Notes: generated from the letters alone by a model not told the origin. DNA of 44,295 bases from Methylobacter sp. BlB1 (GCF_015476545.1 NZ_JADMKV010000036.1:1-44295), one strand, 5' to 3'. Positions 8,944 to 18,036 are shown, numbered from the stretch's first letter. Program-made: numbers and translations.

Positions 8944-9339
8944 TTATTTTACAAAACAGCTTTTTTCCGCATATTCCTCGGCTTCTTTAAGCCGCTCACG
9001 CAGATCTTTGGCTCTCTTGGGATCGCGGAAAACACCGCCGCCTTCGCCGGGCATCTTGCGCAAATAGGAAACGGTTTGCGCGGCCTCGTATTCCTCGAAT
9101 TTCAGCTTCTCGGCAATTTTGTCGATTTTACAGCCGCAGGCGTATTGAGTGATGTAAGTCAGCCCGCCGTGTTTGGCAACGCAGTTCAGGACGTATTCGA
9201 CGCGATCACGGGTAGGATAATCGCTAACGAAAGGCGCGGGCTCGGCCGCTGCCTGCTCTGCTGGTTTTTCCGATGTAGCGGTGCAGCTTGCAAGAACGGT
9301 CAATAAGGCGGCGCTTAAAATTGAGTTGATGTTTTTCAT
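8944..9339 (-). CDS. small cysteine-containing lipoprotein, unknown function
   Basis: A 131-residue predicted lipoprotein. A signal sequence ends in LASC, giving lipidated Cys19, followed by an Ala/Glu/Pro-rich linker. The mature part has conserved-looking cysteines in VLNCV, ACGCK and SCFV, and a charged helical tail (KRAKDLRERLKEAEEYAEK). I do not recognise a family. It converges on the SoxYZ-like gene with a hairpin between them. Confidence 0.72.
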   Translation of the reverse strand: MKNINSILSAALLTVLASCTATSEKPAEQAAAEPAPFVSDYPTRDRVEYVLNCVAKHGGLTYITQYACGCKIDKIAEKLKFEEYEAAQTVSYLRKMPGEGGGVFRDPKRAKDLRERLKEAEEYAEKSCFVK

Positions 9340-9349
9340 TGATAGTTTC

Positions 9350-9906
9350 TTATTCCCATAAGTCAGAAAGTGAAAAAGTATGCTCTGTAAAAGGAGCGAT
9401 GGCTATTGGATCGTCGTCGGCATAAGAACCGGTCAGCAGCCAATGCCGGTCACGTAATTCATATGCCTCCAACGTTTGCAGAACCGGATCGATCAGCCAG
9501 AGGTAGCCGACCCCCAGTTCCGCGTAAATCGGCATTTTAACAATCCGGTCGACGCGTGCGGTTGACGGCGACAGTATTTCACAAACCCAGTCAGGAGCTG
9601 TCTCAAACCATGCCGTTTCCGGCAGCGCCGGCATGATTTGCCGGCGCTGCCGGCAAGATCCGGCACAAGAACATGCGGTCCCAGATGGCATTCCGGTTCA
9701 TCCATGATCCACCAGCCGCCAGGCCCGCCTTTGCCTTTTTGAAACGGCGAGACTAATTCATCACCCAGCGATGAAGAAGCCAAAGCATGCTTGGGCGTGG
9801 GCCTTGGATGCGTTTCCAGGTGGCCATTGATAATTTCACCGACGATATTCTCCGGCAAATCAAGGATGTCCTGGTAGCTGGCTTGCTTAAAGGCTGTATT
9901 GGTCAT
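9350..9906 (-). pseudogene. Uma2-family (DUF820) endonuclease-like gene, frameshifted
   Basis: The reading frame from 9906 encodes a Uma2-type start (MTNTAFKQASYQDILDLPEN, later GEIINGHL and HVLVPDLAG). After PDLAG the homology moves to another frame, which carries MPALPETAWF, PDWVCEILSPST and so on to the stop at 9350. Together the two parts make one family-length Uma2 protein (about 185 residues), which has a PD-(D/E)XK-like fold. The frame change falls within a perfect 12-bp inverted repeat (9621-9632 / 9640-9651). A sequencing error in the hairpin could mimic this. Confidence 0.82.
9621..9651. repeat. perfect 12-bp palindrome at the frameshift
   Basis: ggcagcgccggc (9621-9632) and its exact reverse complement (9640-9651) flank a 7-base loop inside the Uma2 pseudogene, exactly where the reading frame changes. 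Confidence 0.9.
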
Positions 9907-9920
9907 AGTGTGCTATCGGC

Positions 9921-10376
9921 CTATTGTTCAACGGCAAAATCGACAATTTGTTTTAACAGCGCGTTCATTTTAACGGAGAATTCGTTCAATTCCGGATTTT
10001 CAGTGTCAGTCGGCAATAAATGCGTTGATACGATGGTTTTGCCCTGGTAATTATACATGACCACATTGCAGGGCATGTGTCTGACTGAATGCGGCGACAT
10101 CAACAGCAGGGTTTTCGCATGCGTCAAATTGCAGAACTGTATCGTGTCATAGTCGGGAAAATCCTTGGTGCCTCGGTCGCGAATGACTTTACCGATGCGG
10201 CTGTGCCCGGTTATCCTGAAATTGTTTTCGGCGATGGCGCTTTCCAGTTCAGCCAGGACATCATCATAGGGTTTGGTTGTTTCCACCTGATAATACGGTA
10301 TGAATTCGCCGGCCGGCTGCGACGCGCATCCTGCCAAGATCAGCAGGCAACTGAAAATAACGGATCGTTGAAACAT
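9921..10376 (-). CDS. DUF302-type lipoprotein
   Basis: A 151-residue lipoprotein with a signal sequence ending LILAGC. The body (YQVETTKPYDDVLAELESAIAENNFRI split by a turn, later HMPCNVVMYNYQGKTIVS) resembles the DUF302 fold, which often binds a small ligand in the periplasm. I chose the ATG at 10376, which has AGGTGA seven to eight bases upstream; an ORF extends 42 bases further but would bury the signal peptide. It is divergent from mobA with 40 bases between the starts. Function unknown. Confidence 0.7.
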   Translation of the reverse strand: MFQRSVIFSCLLILAGCASQPAGEFIPYYQVETTKPYDDVLAELESAIAENNFRITGHSRIGKVIRDRGTKDFPDYDTIQFCNLTHAKTLLLMSPHSVRHMPCNVVMYNYQGKTIVSTHLLPTDTENPELNEFSVKMNALLKQIVDFAVEQ

Positions 10377-10416
10377 CTGTAGGTCACCTGATTCAAGGAT
10401 TAATAAGCTTAGCATC

Positions 10417-11010
10417 ATGAACAGTCAAACAAAAGTCACAGGCGTGATTCTCGCTGGCGGCCTGGCCAGGCGCATGAACAATCAGGACAAGGGCCTGATC
10501 AATTTCAAAGGCAGGCCGATGATCAGTTATGCCATCGCCGCCATGACGCCTGTCGTCGATCAGCTCATCATCAATGCCAATCGCAACCGCGAGCGCTACC
10601 GGCAATTTGGCTTGCCGGTCGTGGCTGATCAGACCGATACTTTCGACGGGCCTTTGGCCGGCGTGTTGACAGCCATGATTCATGCCGATGCGGACGTGCT
10701 GCTCGTCATGCCCTGCGATTCGCCTTTGGTGAAGGCCGAACACCTGCGAAAACTGCTGGCTGCGCGCGCCGAACAGGATGCCGATGTTGCCGTCGCCTTT
10801 GACGGCGAGCGCCTGCATCCGGTTTTTATGGCAATCAGGATCACGCTGAAATCCAGCCTGGAAGCTTATTTGTCCAGCGGCGAGCGTAAGATCGGCCTGT
10901 GGCTGGAGCAGCTGAATAGGGTGAAAGCGGATTTCAGCGATACGCCCGGCATATTCACTAATGTCAATACAATGACCGAGTTGTCAGCGCTGGAGGCCGG
11001 CAGTGATTAA
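10417..11010 (+). CDS. mobA: molybdenum cofactor guanylyltransferase
   Basis: A 197-residue MobA. It transfers GMP from GTP to molybdopterin to make the guanine dinucleotide cofactor. The N-terminal nucleotide-binding signature GVILAGGLARRMNNQDKGL (residues 9-27) and the metal-binding acidic motif MPCDSPLV are present, and the length is normal. Endonuclease V starts 8 bases after its stop in the same direction. No mobB, moa or moe genes are nearby. Confidence 0.93.
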   Translation: MNSQTKVTGVILAGGLARRMNNQDKGLINFKGRPMISYAIAAMTPVVDQLIINANRNRERYRQFGLPVVADQTDTFDGPLAGVLTAMIHADADVLLVMPCDSPLVKAEHLRKLLAARAEQDADVAVAFDGERLHPVFMAIRITLKSSLEAYLSSGERKIGLWLEQLNRVKADFSDTPGIFTNVNTMTELSALEAGSD

Positions 11011-11018
11011 TTTTACCG

Positions 11019-11519
11019 ATGCTATTAGCGGTAGATGTTGACTATCGGGACAGGAGCGCGTTTATCGCGGGCGTTGCCTTTGAAAACTGGCAGGATGCAA
11101 TTGAAAAAAGCGTGTTCAGAAGCAGGCTCGACGATATCGAAGACTATATATCGGGGCAGTTTTACCGCAGAGAGCTGCCGTGCATACTGAAACTTATTGA
11201 AGAGCATGAGCTCGTTCCTAATTTAATCGTCATCGATGGATTTGTCTATCTGGACGGTAGATCAAGGCCGGGTTTGGGTAAGCATCTGTATGACGCATTA
11301 CAAGGAAAAATCAGCGTGGTGGGCGTCGCTAAAAGACCGTTTAATGATATTGCTCAGGAATGTGAACTCTACAGAGGAGCGAGTAAAAAGCCTCTTTATA
11401 TCACCAGCGTTGGAATACCGTTATCTGAGGCGAAGGATCACATTAAATCCATGCATGGTGAATACAGAATCCCTGCTTTGCTAAAGAAAGCCGACCGGAT
11501 TTCCAAAACTATGCCATAG
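11019..11519 (+). CDS. nfi: endonuclease V, short form
   Basis: A 166-residue endonuclease V, which nicks DNA near deaminated bases such as inosine. Catalytic candidates are Asp6 in AVDVDY, Glu52 in YRRELP and Asp73 in VIDGF. The segment DGRSRPGLGKHL replaces the usual DGHG...HPRR..G.A.H form, and the protein is about 55 residues shorter than E. coli Nfi. It is therefore a divergent short member, but the active-site acids are kept. It is probably co-transcribed with mobA, and a terminator hairpin follows at 11575. Confidence 0.8.
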   Translation: MLLAVDVDYRDRSAFIAGVAFENWQDAIEKSVFRSRLDDIEDYISGQFYRRELPCILKLIEEHELVPNLIVIDGFVYLDGRSRPGLGKHLYDALQGKISVVGVAKRPFNDIAQECELYRGASKKPLYITSVGIPLSEAKDHIKSMHGEYRIPALLKKADRISKTMP

Positions 11520-11574
11520 CCGGAAGTTAAGCATTCATTGATTATGATAGAAATATTTGGCAAGACTTATAAGA

Positions 11575-11600
11575 AAGCCGGACAGCGTACTGTCCGGCTT
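11575..11600. terminator. bidirectional terminator-like hairpin
   Basis: A perfect 11-bp stem (aagccggacag / ctgtccggctt) with a cgta loop lies between the convergent nfi and htpX genes. On the minus strand it is followed by tcttat, so it best serves htpX. Confidence 0.75.
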
Positions 11601-11612
11601 GGGTGAATAAAA

Positions 11613-12491
11613 TCAGCGTTGATTTTGCAGCGCTGCAATACGCTCTTCCAACGGAGGATGGCTCATGAACAATTTTTGCACGCCTCCGCCGTTAATGCCG
11701 AAAGCAGCCAGTTGGCCAGGCAGGTCTTCCTGTTCTCCGCGTTGCAAAGCCCGTAACGCGCTGATCATTTTTTGACGGCCGGCCAGGTTGGCGCCGCCCG
11801 CATCGGCCCGGAATTCTCTGTAGCGCGAGAACCACATGACCAGCATGGTGGCCAGAAAGCCCAGCGCAATTTGCGCGACCATCTGCACGATATAATAAGC
11901 CGGGCCGTAGCCTTCGCCTTCCTCGTTCCGGAAGATCGTGCGATCGACGACATGACCGATCACGGTGGCGAAAAAGTAAACAAACGTGTTGACCACACCC
12001 TGCATCAACGCCATCGTGACCATATCGCCGTTAGCGACATGGCTGATTTCGTGGCCGACAACCGCTTCGACCTCGTCGGCGTTCATGTTTTGCAGCAGGC
12101 CGGTGCTGACAGCGACCAGCGCGCTGTTTCTGTTCGCGCCCGTAGCGAATGCATTCGGTTCATGAGCCTGAAAGATGCCGACTTCGGGCATGCCGATGCC
12201 TGCTTGCTTGGCCTGTTTGGCAACGGTGTTGACCAGCCATTGTTCAGTCTGGTTTTGCGGATATTCAATCACATGAACGCCCATGGCGCTTTTGGCGGTC
12301 CACTTGGACATGAGCAGAGAAATTATTGAACCTGTCATGCCGAAAACTGCCGAAATGATCAGCAAGGAGTTAAGATCCAGATTTACGCCGCGCGCATGCA
12401 GAGCGCCGCCCAGGCCTAAAAGGTTAAAGATAATGCTGATGACCAGCATTACCGCGATATTGGTAGCCAGAAAAAGAAGAATACGCTTCAT
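11613..12491 (-). CDS. htpX: membrane metalloprotease HtpX
   Basis: A 292-residue M48 zinc protease of the inner membrane that degrades misfolded membrane proteins. Two N-terminal membrane segments (about 4-27 and 42-61) precede HEISH at 147-151 (zinc ligands His147 and His151, catalytic Glu148). Two more hydrophobic segments follow, then the third ligand region SRYREFRAD. The length matches the family. It is transcribed divergently from the sorbosone dehydrogenase-like gene, leaving 116 bases for both promoters. Confidence 0.96.
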   Translation of the reverse strand: MKRILLFLATNIAVMLVISIIFNLLGLGGALHARGVNLDLNSLLIISAVFGMTGSIISLLMSKWTAKSAMGVHVIEYPQNQTEQWLVNTVAKQAKQAGIGMPEVGIFQAHEPNAFATGANRNSALVAVSTGLLQNMNADEVEAVVGHEISHVANGDMVTMALMQGVVNTFVYFFATVIGHVVDRTIFRNEEGEGYGPAYYIVQMVAQIALGFLATMLVMWFSRYREFRADAGGANLAGRQKMISALRALQRGEQEDLPGQLAAFGINGGGVQKLFMSHPPLEERIAALQNQR

Positions 12492-12607
12492 GATAAAAAG
12501 TCCTTGAAGATTGAGAGGTTGCCAATGATATAGGGACGGAATAAATTAATTCAATAGAGTTGGGGAATGAAAATATAAATATTAATTTAATAATGGAGGG
12601 CATCATC

Positions 12608-13726
12608 ATGTTTTTTAAGAGAATAATGTTGTTCGGCTTGCTTCTGTTTAATGCCGGCCTGGTATTTCCACAATCAGGACGTTATCAGGATGTCGTCAAA
12701 CAACTGCAAGTGCCGCCCGGTTTTCGTATCTCTATTTTTGCCGATGATGTTCCCAATGCCCGCTCTCTGGCGTTAGGCGACAACGGAACCGTTTTTGTCG
12801 GCACAATGCAGCAAGGTTATGTTTATGCTGTGCAGGATAGCAATCGCGACGGCGTCGCCGATAAACGTTACGTCATCGACAGGGAGTTGAACATGCCCAA
12901 CGGCGTAGCCTATAAAAATGGCGCGCTTTATGTAGCTGAAGTCAATCGCATTATCCGCTTCGACAATATCAGTCAGCATCTGGACAATCCGCCCAGACCG
13001 GTCACCATCTACGATAAACTGCCCTCGGATCAGCATCATGGCTGGAAATACCTGCGCTTTGGGCCGGACAACAAGCTCTACACGGCGGTCGGCGCCCCCT
13101 GCAATATCTGTAACCCTCGAGAAGAAATGTATGCCTCTTTGGGACGGCTGAATCCTGATGGCAGCGGAGCTGAAATTATCGCTCGCGGCATCAGGAATAC
13201 TGTCGGCTTCGATTGGGAGCCGGTCAAGAAAACGCTGTACTTTACAGATAATGGCCGCGACTACATGGGCGATGACATACCGCCCGATGAGCTCAACAAA
13301 TGGTCTGTCAAAGGCGAGCATTTCGGCTTTCCCTATTGTCATGGCGATGATATACCGGATCCCGAGTTTGCCGGCGATAGAAAATGTCAGGAATTCACCA
13401 AACCAGTCTGGAAAATCAAAGCGCATATGGCTGCGATAGGCATGCGTTTTTATCAGGGCAAACAGTTTCCGGCCGAGTATAAAAATCAATTGTTTGTCGC
13501 CGAGCATGGTTCCTGGAACCGCAGCGCGCCAGTAGGCTATCGCGTTGCCCTGATAAAATTCAGCCAGGGCAAGCCTGTTACAGAACAGCCCTTTGTCAGT
13601 GGCTGGTTGATTAAACAGGGCAAGGTGCTGGGGCGTCCGGTGGATGTGCTGGAAATGCCGGACGGCAGTATACTGATCAGCGACGATAAACTGGGCGTTA
13701 TTTACAGAGTGGAATACAAAAAATAA
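12608..13726 (+). CDS. exported PQQ-type sorbosone dehydrogenase-like protein
   Basis: A 372-residue secreted beta-propeller of the glucose/sorbosone dehydrogenase family. The ATG at 12608 follows GGAGGG by 8 bases; an ORF start 48 bases upstream lacks such a site. A signal peptide covers about the first 21 residues. QLQVPPGFRI, MPNGVAYKNGALYVAE, HHGWKYLRFGPDNKLY and VAEHGSWNR are propeller hallmarks, and cysteines in APCNICNP and YCHGDD recur in the sorbosone subgroup. Members use PQQ to oxidise sugars; the substrate here is unknown. Its stop overlaps the nudF start by one base. Confidence 0.82.
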   Translation: MFFKRIMLFGLLLFNAGLVFPQSGRYQDVVKQLQVPPGFRISIFADDVPNARSLALGDNGTVFVGTMQQGYVYAVQDSNRDGVADKRYVIDRELNMPNGVAYKNGALYVAEVNRIIRFDNISQHLDNPPRPVTIYDKLPSDQHHGWKYLRFGPDNKLYTAVGAPCNICNPREEMYASLGRLNPDGSGAEIIARGIRNTVGFDWEPVKKTLYFTDNGRDYMGDDIPPDELNKWSVKGEHFGFPYCHGDDIPDPEFAGDRKCQEFTKPVWKIKAHMAAIGMRFYQGKQFPAEYKNQLFVAEHGSWNRSAPVGYRVALIKFSQGKPVTEQPFVSGWLIKQGKVLGRPVDVLEMPDGSILISDDKLGVIYRVEYKK

Positions 13727-14325
13727 TGAAAAAACAGTTTGAGATTATCGACAGGAAAGTCGGCTACCAGGGCTTTTTCCGGCTGGAAACGTACCGTTTG
13801 AGACATTCCCTGTTCGCCGGCGGCTGGAGCGACGAGATTGATCGCGAGCTGTTTATGCGCGGCAATTGCGTAGCCGTTTTGTTATATGATCCCGATGCCG
13901 ATAAAGTCGTGCTGATCGAGCAATTTAGAGTGGGGGGAATTTTGCAGCCCGAGAAAGCCTGGATGCTGGAGATTGTCGCCGGCGCCATAGAAGAAGGCGA
14001 AACGGCTGAGGAAGTCGCTTATCGCGAGTCAATGGAAGAAGCGGGCTGTGAAATTCAGGAATTAATGTTGATTAATGGATTTTATACCACTCCCGGCGGC
14101 TCTTCCGAATGGATTACCCTGTTCTGCGGCAAGGTCGACAGCACTCATGTCGGCGGCATTCATGGTCTGGATCATGAGCACGAGGACATCATGGTGCGCG
14201 CCGTGCATTTTGATGAAGTCTATCAGATGCTGGAAGACCGCCTGATTGAATCCGCCATTCCCATCCTCGCCATCCAATGGCTGGCTTTGAACAGGCCAAA
14301 GCTTAGGCAGAAATGGGGCAAATAA
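13726..14325 (+). CDS. nudF: ADP-ribose pyrophosphatase, Nudix family
   Basis: A 199-residue Nudix hydrolase of the ADP-ribose pyrophosphatase type. The Nudix box runs from Gly86 to about residue 108, with Glu92, Arg100-Glu101 and Glu104-Glu105 in the catalytic positions. LIEQFRVG and EIVAGAIEEGE are characteristic of NudF. Its ATG overlaps the upstream TAA (TAATG), so the two genes are translationally coupled, an unusual pairing of a cytosolic housekeeping enzyme with an exported dehydrogenase. It would hydrolyse ADP-ribose to AMP and ribose-5-phosphate. Confidence 0.92.
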   Translation: MKKQFEIIDRKVGYQGFFRLETYRLRHSLFAGGWSDEIDRELFMRGNCVAVLLYDPDADKVVLIEQFRVGGILQPEKAWMLEIVAGAIEEGETAEEVAYRESMEEAGCEIQELMLINGFYTTPGGSSEWITLFCGKVDSTHVGGIHGLDHEHEDIMVRAVHFDEVYQMLEDRLIESAIPILAIQWLALNRPKLRQKWGK

Positions 14326-14473
14326 ATTTTGCTGTATGAATTATTAAAAAAATATATTAATCATTAACTTAACAATAATTATAGAAATAACATCACTATA
14401 AAAAGCAAGACACACCGGTCTGGCATGCCATATGCCCCAGATCAATCTCGTGCAACAGAGTGTGGAGAGTGGT

Positions 14474-15268
14474 ATGAGCAGGAACAAGGTATTGATCGTC
14501 GGACTTTTAACCTTTCCTTCTGTATGGGGGCATGCGGCCGAAGCTGATCGGATGTCGGCAAGTATTCGTAAACTGGCGGTCTCTTACGAACAAGGTCGCG
14601 GCGTTCAACAGGATTGCAGGAAAGCCTTCAAGTATTACCGCAGGGCCGCAGATATGGGCGATGCCTATTCCCGGCGCATGGTAAAAGACTATCAGGATGC
14701 TGAAGCCTTTCATGATTCAGTCTGTAACCCAGAGCCAAAATTCACATCTTCGGCTTTTATTGACAGTCCCGGCCGAAAATTTGTCGAGTCCTGGGTTAAT
14801 AAAATTGCGCCTGTCTATGGCATCGATCCCAATCTGGTACTGGCCGTCATCCAGACTGAATCGGCGTTCAATCAAAAGGCTCTGTCCAGTAAAAACGCGC
14901 AGGGACTGATGCAACTGATTCCGGCTACTGCTGAACGCTTTGGCGTTAGGGATGTATGGAATCCGGTTCAGAATATTACCGGCGGCACGGCTTATTTGAG
15001 CTGGCTGATCCATCATTTCTCAGGCAATGTCGAACTGGTGCTGGCCGCTTATAACGCGGGCGAAGAGGCGGTAGAGCGCTATCAGGGCGTGCCGCCTTAT
15101 GAAGAAACCCGGAATTATGTCAGACGCATACAGGCCTTATATAAGAAAACGACGCATCCGATTCCTGCAAAACCTATTGGAAATATCGCTCCGATACATC
15201 AGGCCGTCTTAAGGAGCATGCCTGGGGGTGAAGGTGATCTATTTTATCTTGGCCAGCGTCAGCGATAA
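14474..15268 (+). CDS. lytic transglycosylase with Sel1-like segment
   Basis: A 264-residue exported murein-cleaving enzyme. The ATG at 14474 has GGAGAG just upstream and a signal peptide of about 22 residues; an ORF start 42 bases earlier would place 14 polar residues before it. Residues about 35-67 resemble a Sel1/TPR unit (AVSYEQGRGVQQDCRKAFKY). The SLT domain follows, with catalytic Glu129 in QTESAFN and the signatures AQGLMQLIPATA and LAAYNAGEEAV. It converges on pqiC, and the coding regions overlap by 30 bases. Confidence 0.9.
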   Translation: MSRNKVLIVGLLTFPSVWGHAAEADRMSASIRKLAVSYEQGRGVQQDCRKAFKYYRRAADMGDAYSRRMVKDYQDAEAFHDSVCNPEPKFTSSAFIDSPGRKFVESWVNKIAPVYGIDPNLVLAVIQTESAFNQKALSSKNAQGLMQLIPATAERFGVRDVWNPVQNITGGTAYLSWLIHHFSGNVELVLAAYNAGEEAVERYQGVPPYEETRNYVRRIQALYKKTTHPIPAKPIGNIAPIHQAVLRSMPGGEGDLFYLGQRQR

Positions 15269-15832
15269 TTCCCGGCTGAATTCACCGAGCAGAGCGCTCA
15301 ACGCATTGACGGTGCCCGTATATGATGTATCGGAAAGCGGCTGTTCAATTCTGGAATGGCCGTGAGTCAGTATTTGGTGATTTTTCTCATTCATGATGGC
15401 CCAGCCGGCTTCCAGATTGGCGGAACGGCCGGGATGCGTGTCGAACCGGACGACATCCACGATAATGCGGTAATCCACTGAGCCGAATGCGCCCCAAGGA
15501 TAGGACCGGACAACATCGTCAGGCATCAGCAGCGCAAGGTCGCGCGTCAATACCTGAGTGATATTTTCTTTTAACGGCGAAGCCCATTGGTGAAATTCGG
15601 CGATTTCTATATTGTTGTCCGCCTTTCGGGTCACTATCTTTTGACGTTCGATCAGCGCCGGAATAGAGACGGGGCCTACGCCGATCAGGCGTTGTTTTTC
15701 CATGTCTGTCGCTGATGCAGGCGGCTTGCTGAAGGGTTCCAGTACATAAAAACGGGTCGGTGGCGTCGAGGCACAGGCCGACAGCAACAACAGACTGCCG
15801 ATCAATAGCCAGTGTGAAATTTTCATGGGCAT
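15239..15832 (-). CDS. pqiC: PqiC-like ABC-transport auxiliary lipoprotein
   Basis: A 197-residue outer-membrane lipoprotein of the ABC-type transport auxiliary (DUF330/PqiC) family. The signal sequence ends LLLLSAC, followed by RFYVLEP, GVGPVSIPALIERQKIV and FHQWASPLKENITQVL, all typical of the family. PqiC docks the PqiB needle to the outer membrane. Its ATG directly follows the pqiB stop with no gap. Its 3' end overlaps the convergent transglycosylase gene. Confidence 0.9.
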   Translation of the reverse strand: MPMKISHWLLIGSLLLLSACASTPPTRFYVLEPFSKPPASATDMEKQRLIGVGPVSIPALIERQKIVTRKADNNIEIAEFHQWASPLKENITQVLTRDLALLMPDDVVRSYPWGAFGSVDYRIIVDVVRFDTHPGRSANLEAGWAIMNEKNHQILTHGHSRIEQPLSDTSYTGTVNALSALLGEFSRELSLTLAKIK

Positions 15833-17416
15833 TTATTCCTCTTTCTTGCCGCGAATTAATGAATCCGGATGCTGTTCCAGAAAATCGGACAGCTGCCTGA
15901 CCGAACTGGCCGCCTGAGAAAGCTCGCGAAGCAGTTGTTCCAGTTCGTACCGCGCCGTGGAGCCGGGTTCAAAGGTGTTTAACACCTGCTGGGCTGAGGT
16001 AATGGTATGGTCAGCGTTGCCTAGCGTGCCTTTAGCCGACTTGAGCATGTCGGTTGCCGCTTTCGATGTGCCCTGCAGCGATATCAGCGTCGTGTCGATG
16101 TCCTGGGTCAATTTGTCCAGCGGTAATTTGGCCACTTTATTCATGATGATATTGGCCGATTGTGTAAACTGATCCATGGAACTGGCCGTTGTTGGAAACT
16201 GGGGATGAGGTGTCGTGTTGTCGCTCAGGGCAATTTTGCTGTCCGGATAAAAATCCAGGTCGACAAGAAGTTGGCCAGTCAGCAGGCTGCCCGTTTGCAA
16301 TTGCGCGCGCAAGCCTTTTTTGATCAGTCTTGCCATCATGTCCTCGTCGCTGACCCCTGGCTGACTGTTCACTTCCTTGATGCGTTCGGGTTCCAGCTCC
16401 ACGATGACCGGCACGCGTATTTCCATGGTTTTTTTGTCGACTTCCAGATTGATGCCGGTGACCTTGCCGATCGGGATGCCGCGCAACTGCACCGGCGCGC
16501 CTTCCGTCAGACCGCGCAGCGAGCCCTTGAAATACATGACATATTTCAGCGTGTTTTTGTAGACAGTCTGGGTTGATTGCTCATAGGTATCATACAGCTG
16601 AAACAGCGTGTTTTCAGGCTGGATGTCAGTGGTCTTATCCTGAGCCGATGCCCGGAAAGCGATGCCGCCGCTCAACAGGGAGATCAAAGGTCCGGTTCTG
16701 ACTTTAAAGCCGTCGGCGCCGGCCGATAAGTCGACACCGCTGTCTATCCAGAAACGCGTGTTTTTTCTGACAAACTGATCGTAAGGGGAATTGATGAATA
16801 CGGTTAAGCGTATGGCATTGGCCTCGGCGGACAGCTCATGGCTGAGCACTTCGCCGACGATAATGCCGTGAAAATTAATCGGCGTGCCGGGGCGCATCGA
16901 GCCCAGATTGCTGGTTTCCAGTATGAATTGTTTGCCGTCGACATGGGTTTTCAGCAAGGGCGGCGTGGTGAGCCCGGTAAAATGCTCCTGTCTGCGGCCA
17001 TTGCCGGGCTTCATGCCTATATAAGGCCCTGACAGCAAAGTGCCCAATCCCGAGATGCCGCCCAGGCCGACCTGAGGCCTTACCACCCAGAAGCTGGTGT
17101 TTTCCTTCAGATAGCCGGCGGCCGTGCTGTTCATCTGCGCCGTCACGCGAATGGTTTTGTTGTCATCATTGATCGAAATGGCCGTTACTTTGCCGACCTC
17201 GACATCAAGATAGCGTATTTTGGTTTTATCGACTTCCAGTCCTTCCGCCGTAGGGAAAGTGATCGTGATAACCGGCCCTTTTTCCATGTGCGATTTATAG
17301 ATCAGCCAGCCGCTGACCAACAACGCGATAACCGGCAGGAACCATACCAGCGGTAATTCGGATTTTTTGTTGAGCGCTACGTCTGTGGCGTCGTAAGAAT
17401 CGTTAAAGCTGTTCAT
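15833..17416 (-). CDS. pqiB: PqiB-like MCE-domain lipid transport protein
   Basis: A 527-residue periplasm-spanning MCE protein. The ORF extends upstream, but the start at 17416 (MNSFNDSYDATDVALNKK) places one N-terminal membrane helix (LPLVWFLPVIALLVSGWLI) normally and leaves two bases after the upstream pqiA stop. Three MCE domains follow at roughly residues 42-135, 160-230 and 285-390, each with a G-x-P/V-V-x-x-x-G-I type core such as GAPVQLRGIPIGKV. A C-terminal helical region (from about 415) would form the needle. It is thought to carry lipids between the envelope membranes. Confidence 0.93.
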   Translation of the reverse strand: MNSFNDSYDATDVALNKKSELPLVWFLPVIALLVSGWLIYKSHMEKGPVITITFPTAEGLEVDKTKIRYLDVEVGKVTAISINDDNKTIRVTAQMNSTAAGYLKENTSFWVVRPQVGLGGISGLGTLLSGPYIGMKPGNGRRQEHFTGLTTPPLLKTHVDGKQFILETSNLGSMRPGTPINFHGIIVGEVLSHELSAEANAIRLTVFINSPYDQFVRKNTRFWIDSGVDLSAGADGFKVRTGPLISLLSGGIAFRASAQDKTTDIQPENTLFQLYDTYEQSTQTVYKNTLKYVMYFKGSLRGLTEGAPVQLRGIPIGKVTGINLEVDKKTMEIRVPVIVELEPERIKEVNSQPGVSDEDMMARLIKKGLRAQLQTGSLLTGQLLVDLDFYPDSKIALSDNTTPHPQFPTTASSMDQFTQSANIIMNKVAKLPLDKLTQDIDTTLISLQGTSKAATDMLKSAKGTLGNADHTITSAQQVLNTFEPGSTARYELEQLLRELSQAASSVRQLSDFLEQHPDSLIRGKKEE

Positions 17417-17418
17417 AC

Positions 17419-18036
17419 TTAATGTTGGTTGTCCCAGATGAGGCGTGGATCGAAACTTTTGGCCGCAAGCATCGTAAGCACCACGACGGCCGCAAATGCC
17501 GTGGCCGCAGGCCCTGCAATAACACGGGCAATGCCGCCCATATCGACCAAAGAAACGAGGATGGAAATCATGAAAATATCGAGCATGGACCAGCGGCCGA
17601 CAAAGGCGATAATACGATACATGACCGTCCATTTATGGGCGTCGACCTGCCAGCGGTAATGCGTGCACAGCAGCAGTAAGGCGATGCCGAGCAGTTTCAG
17701 CAGCGGCACCAGAATGCTGGCGACCAGGACCAGCATGGCGATGGGCATCATGCCGCCTTTGATCAGTTCGATAATGCCGCCGATAATCGTGTGCGGTTCG
17801 CCGGCAGTCAATTGGGTAACGGTCATGATCGGGTAAAGATTGGCCGGAATGTAAAGCAGAAATGCGCTGATCAACAGCGCCCAGGTGCGCTGCATGCTGT
17901 TCGGCAGGCGCGCATGCAGAGAGCTGCCGCAAAGCCGGCAATGCGAAGGCCGGCCAGCCGCCGAGATATTTGTCAAACAGCCGCAGTCATGGCAGCGGAT
18001 AAGGCCTTGCGCCAGTGCGCTTACTTCTTTTTTCAT
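17419..18036 (-). CDS. pqiA: paraquat-inducible protein A, C-terminal-half type
   Basis: A 205-residue inner-membrane protein corresponding to half of the E. coli PqiA/YebS (LetA) protein. It has an N-terminal zinc ribbon (CHDCGCLT then CRLCGSSL) and four membrane segments with the family pattern NLYPIMTVTQL. It overlaps the upstream pqiA by four bases (ATGA). The two halves are separate genes here rather than one about 420-residue fusion. Confidence 0.9.
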   Translation of the reverse strand: MKKEVSALAQGLIRCHDCGCLTNISAAGRPSHCRLCGSSLHARLPNSMQRTWALLISAFLLYIPANLYPIMTVTQLTAGEPHTIIGGIIELIKGGMMPIAMLVLVASILVPLLKLLGIALLLLCTHYRWQVDAHKWTVMYRIIAFVGRWSMLDIFMISILVSLVDMGGIARVIAGPAATAFAAVVVLTMLAAKSFDPRLIWDNQH

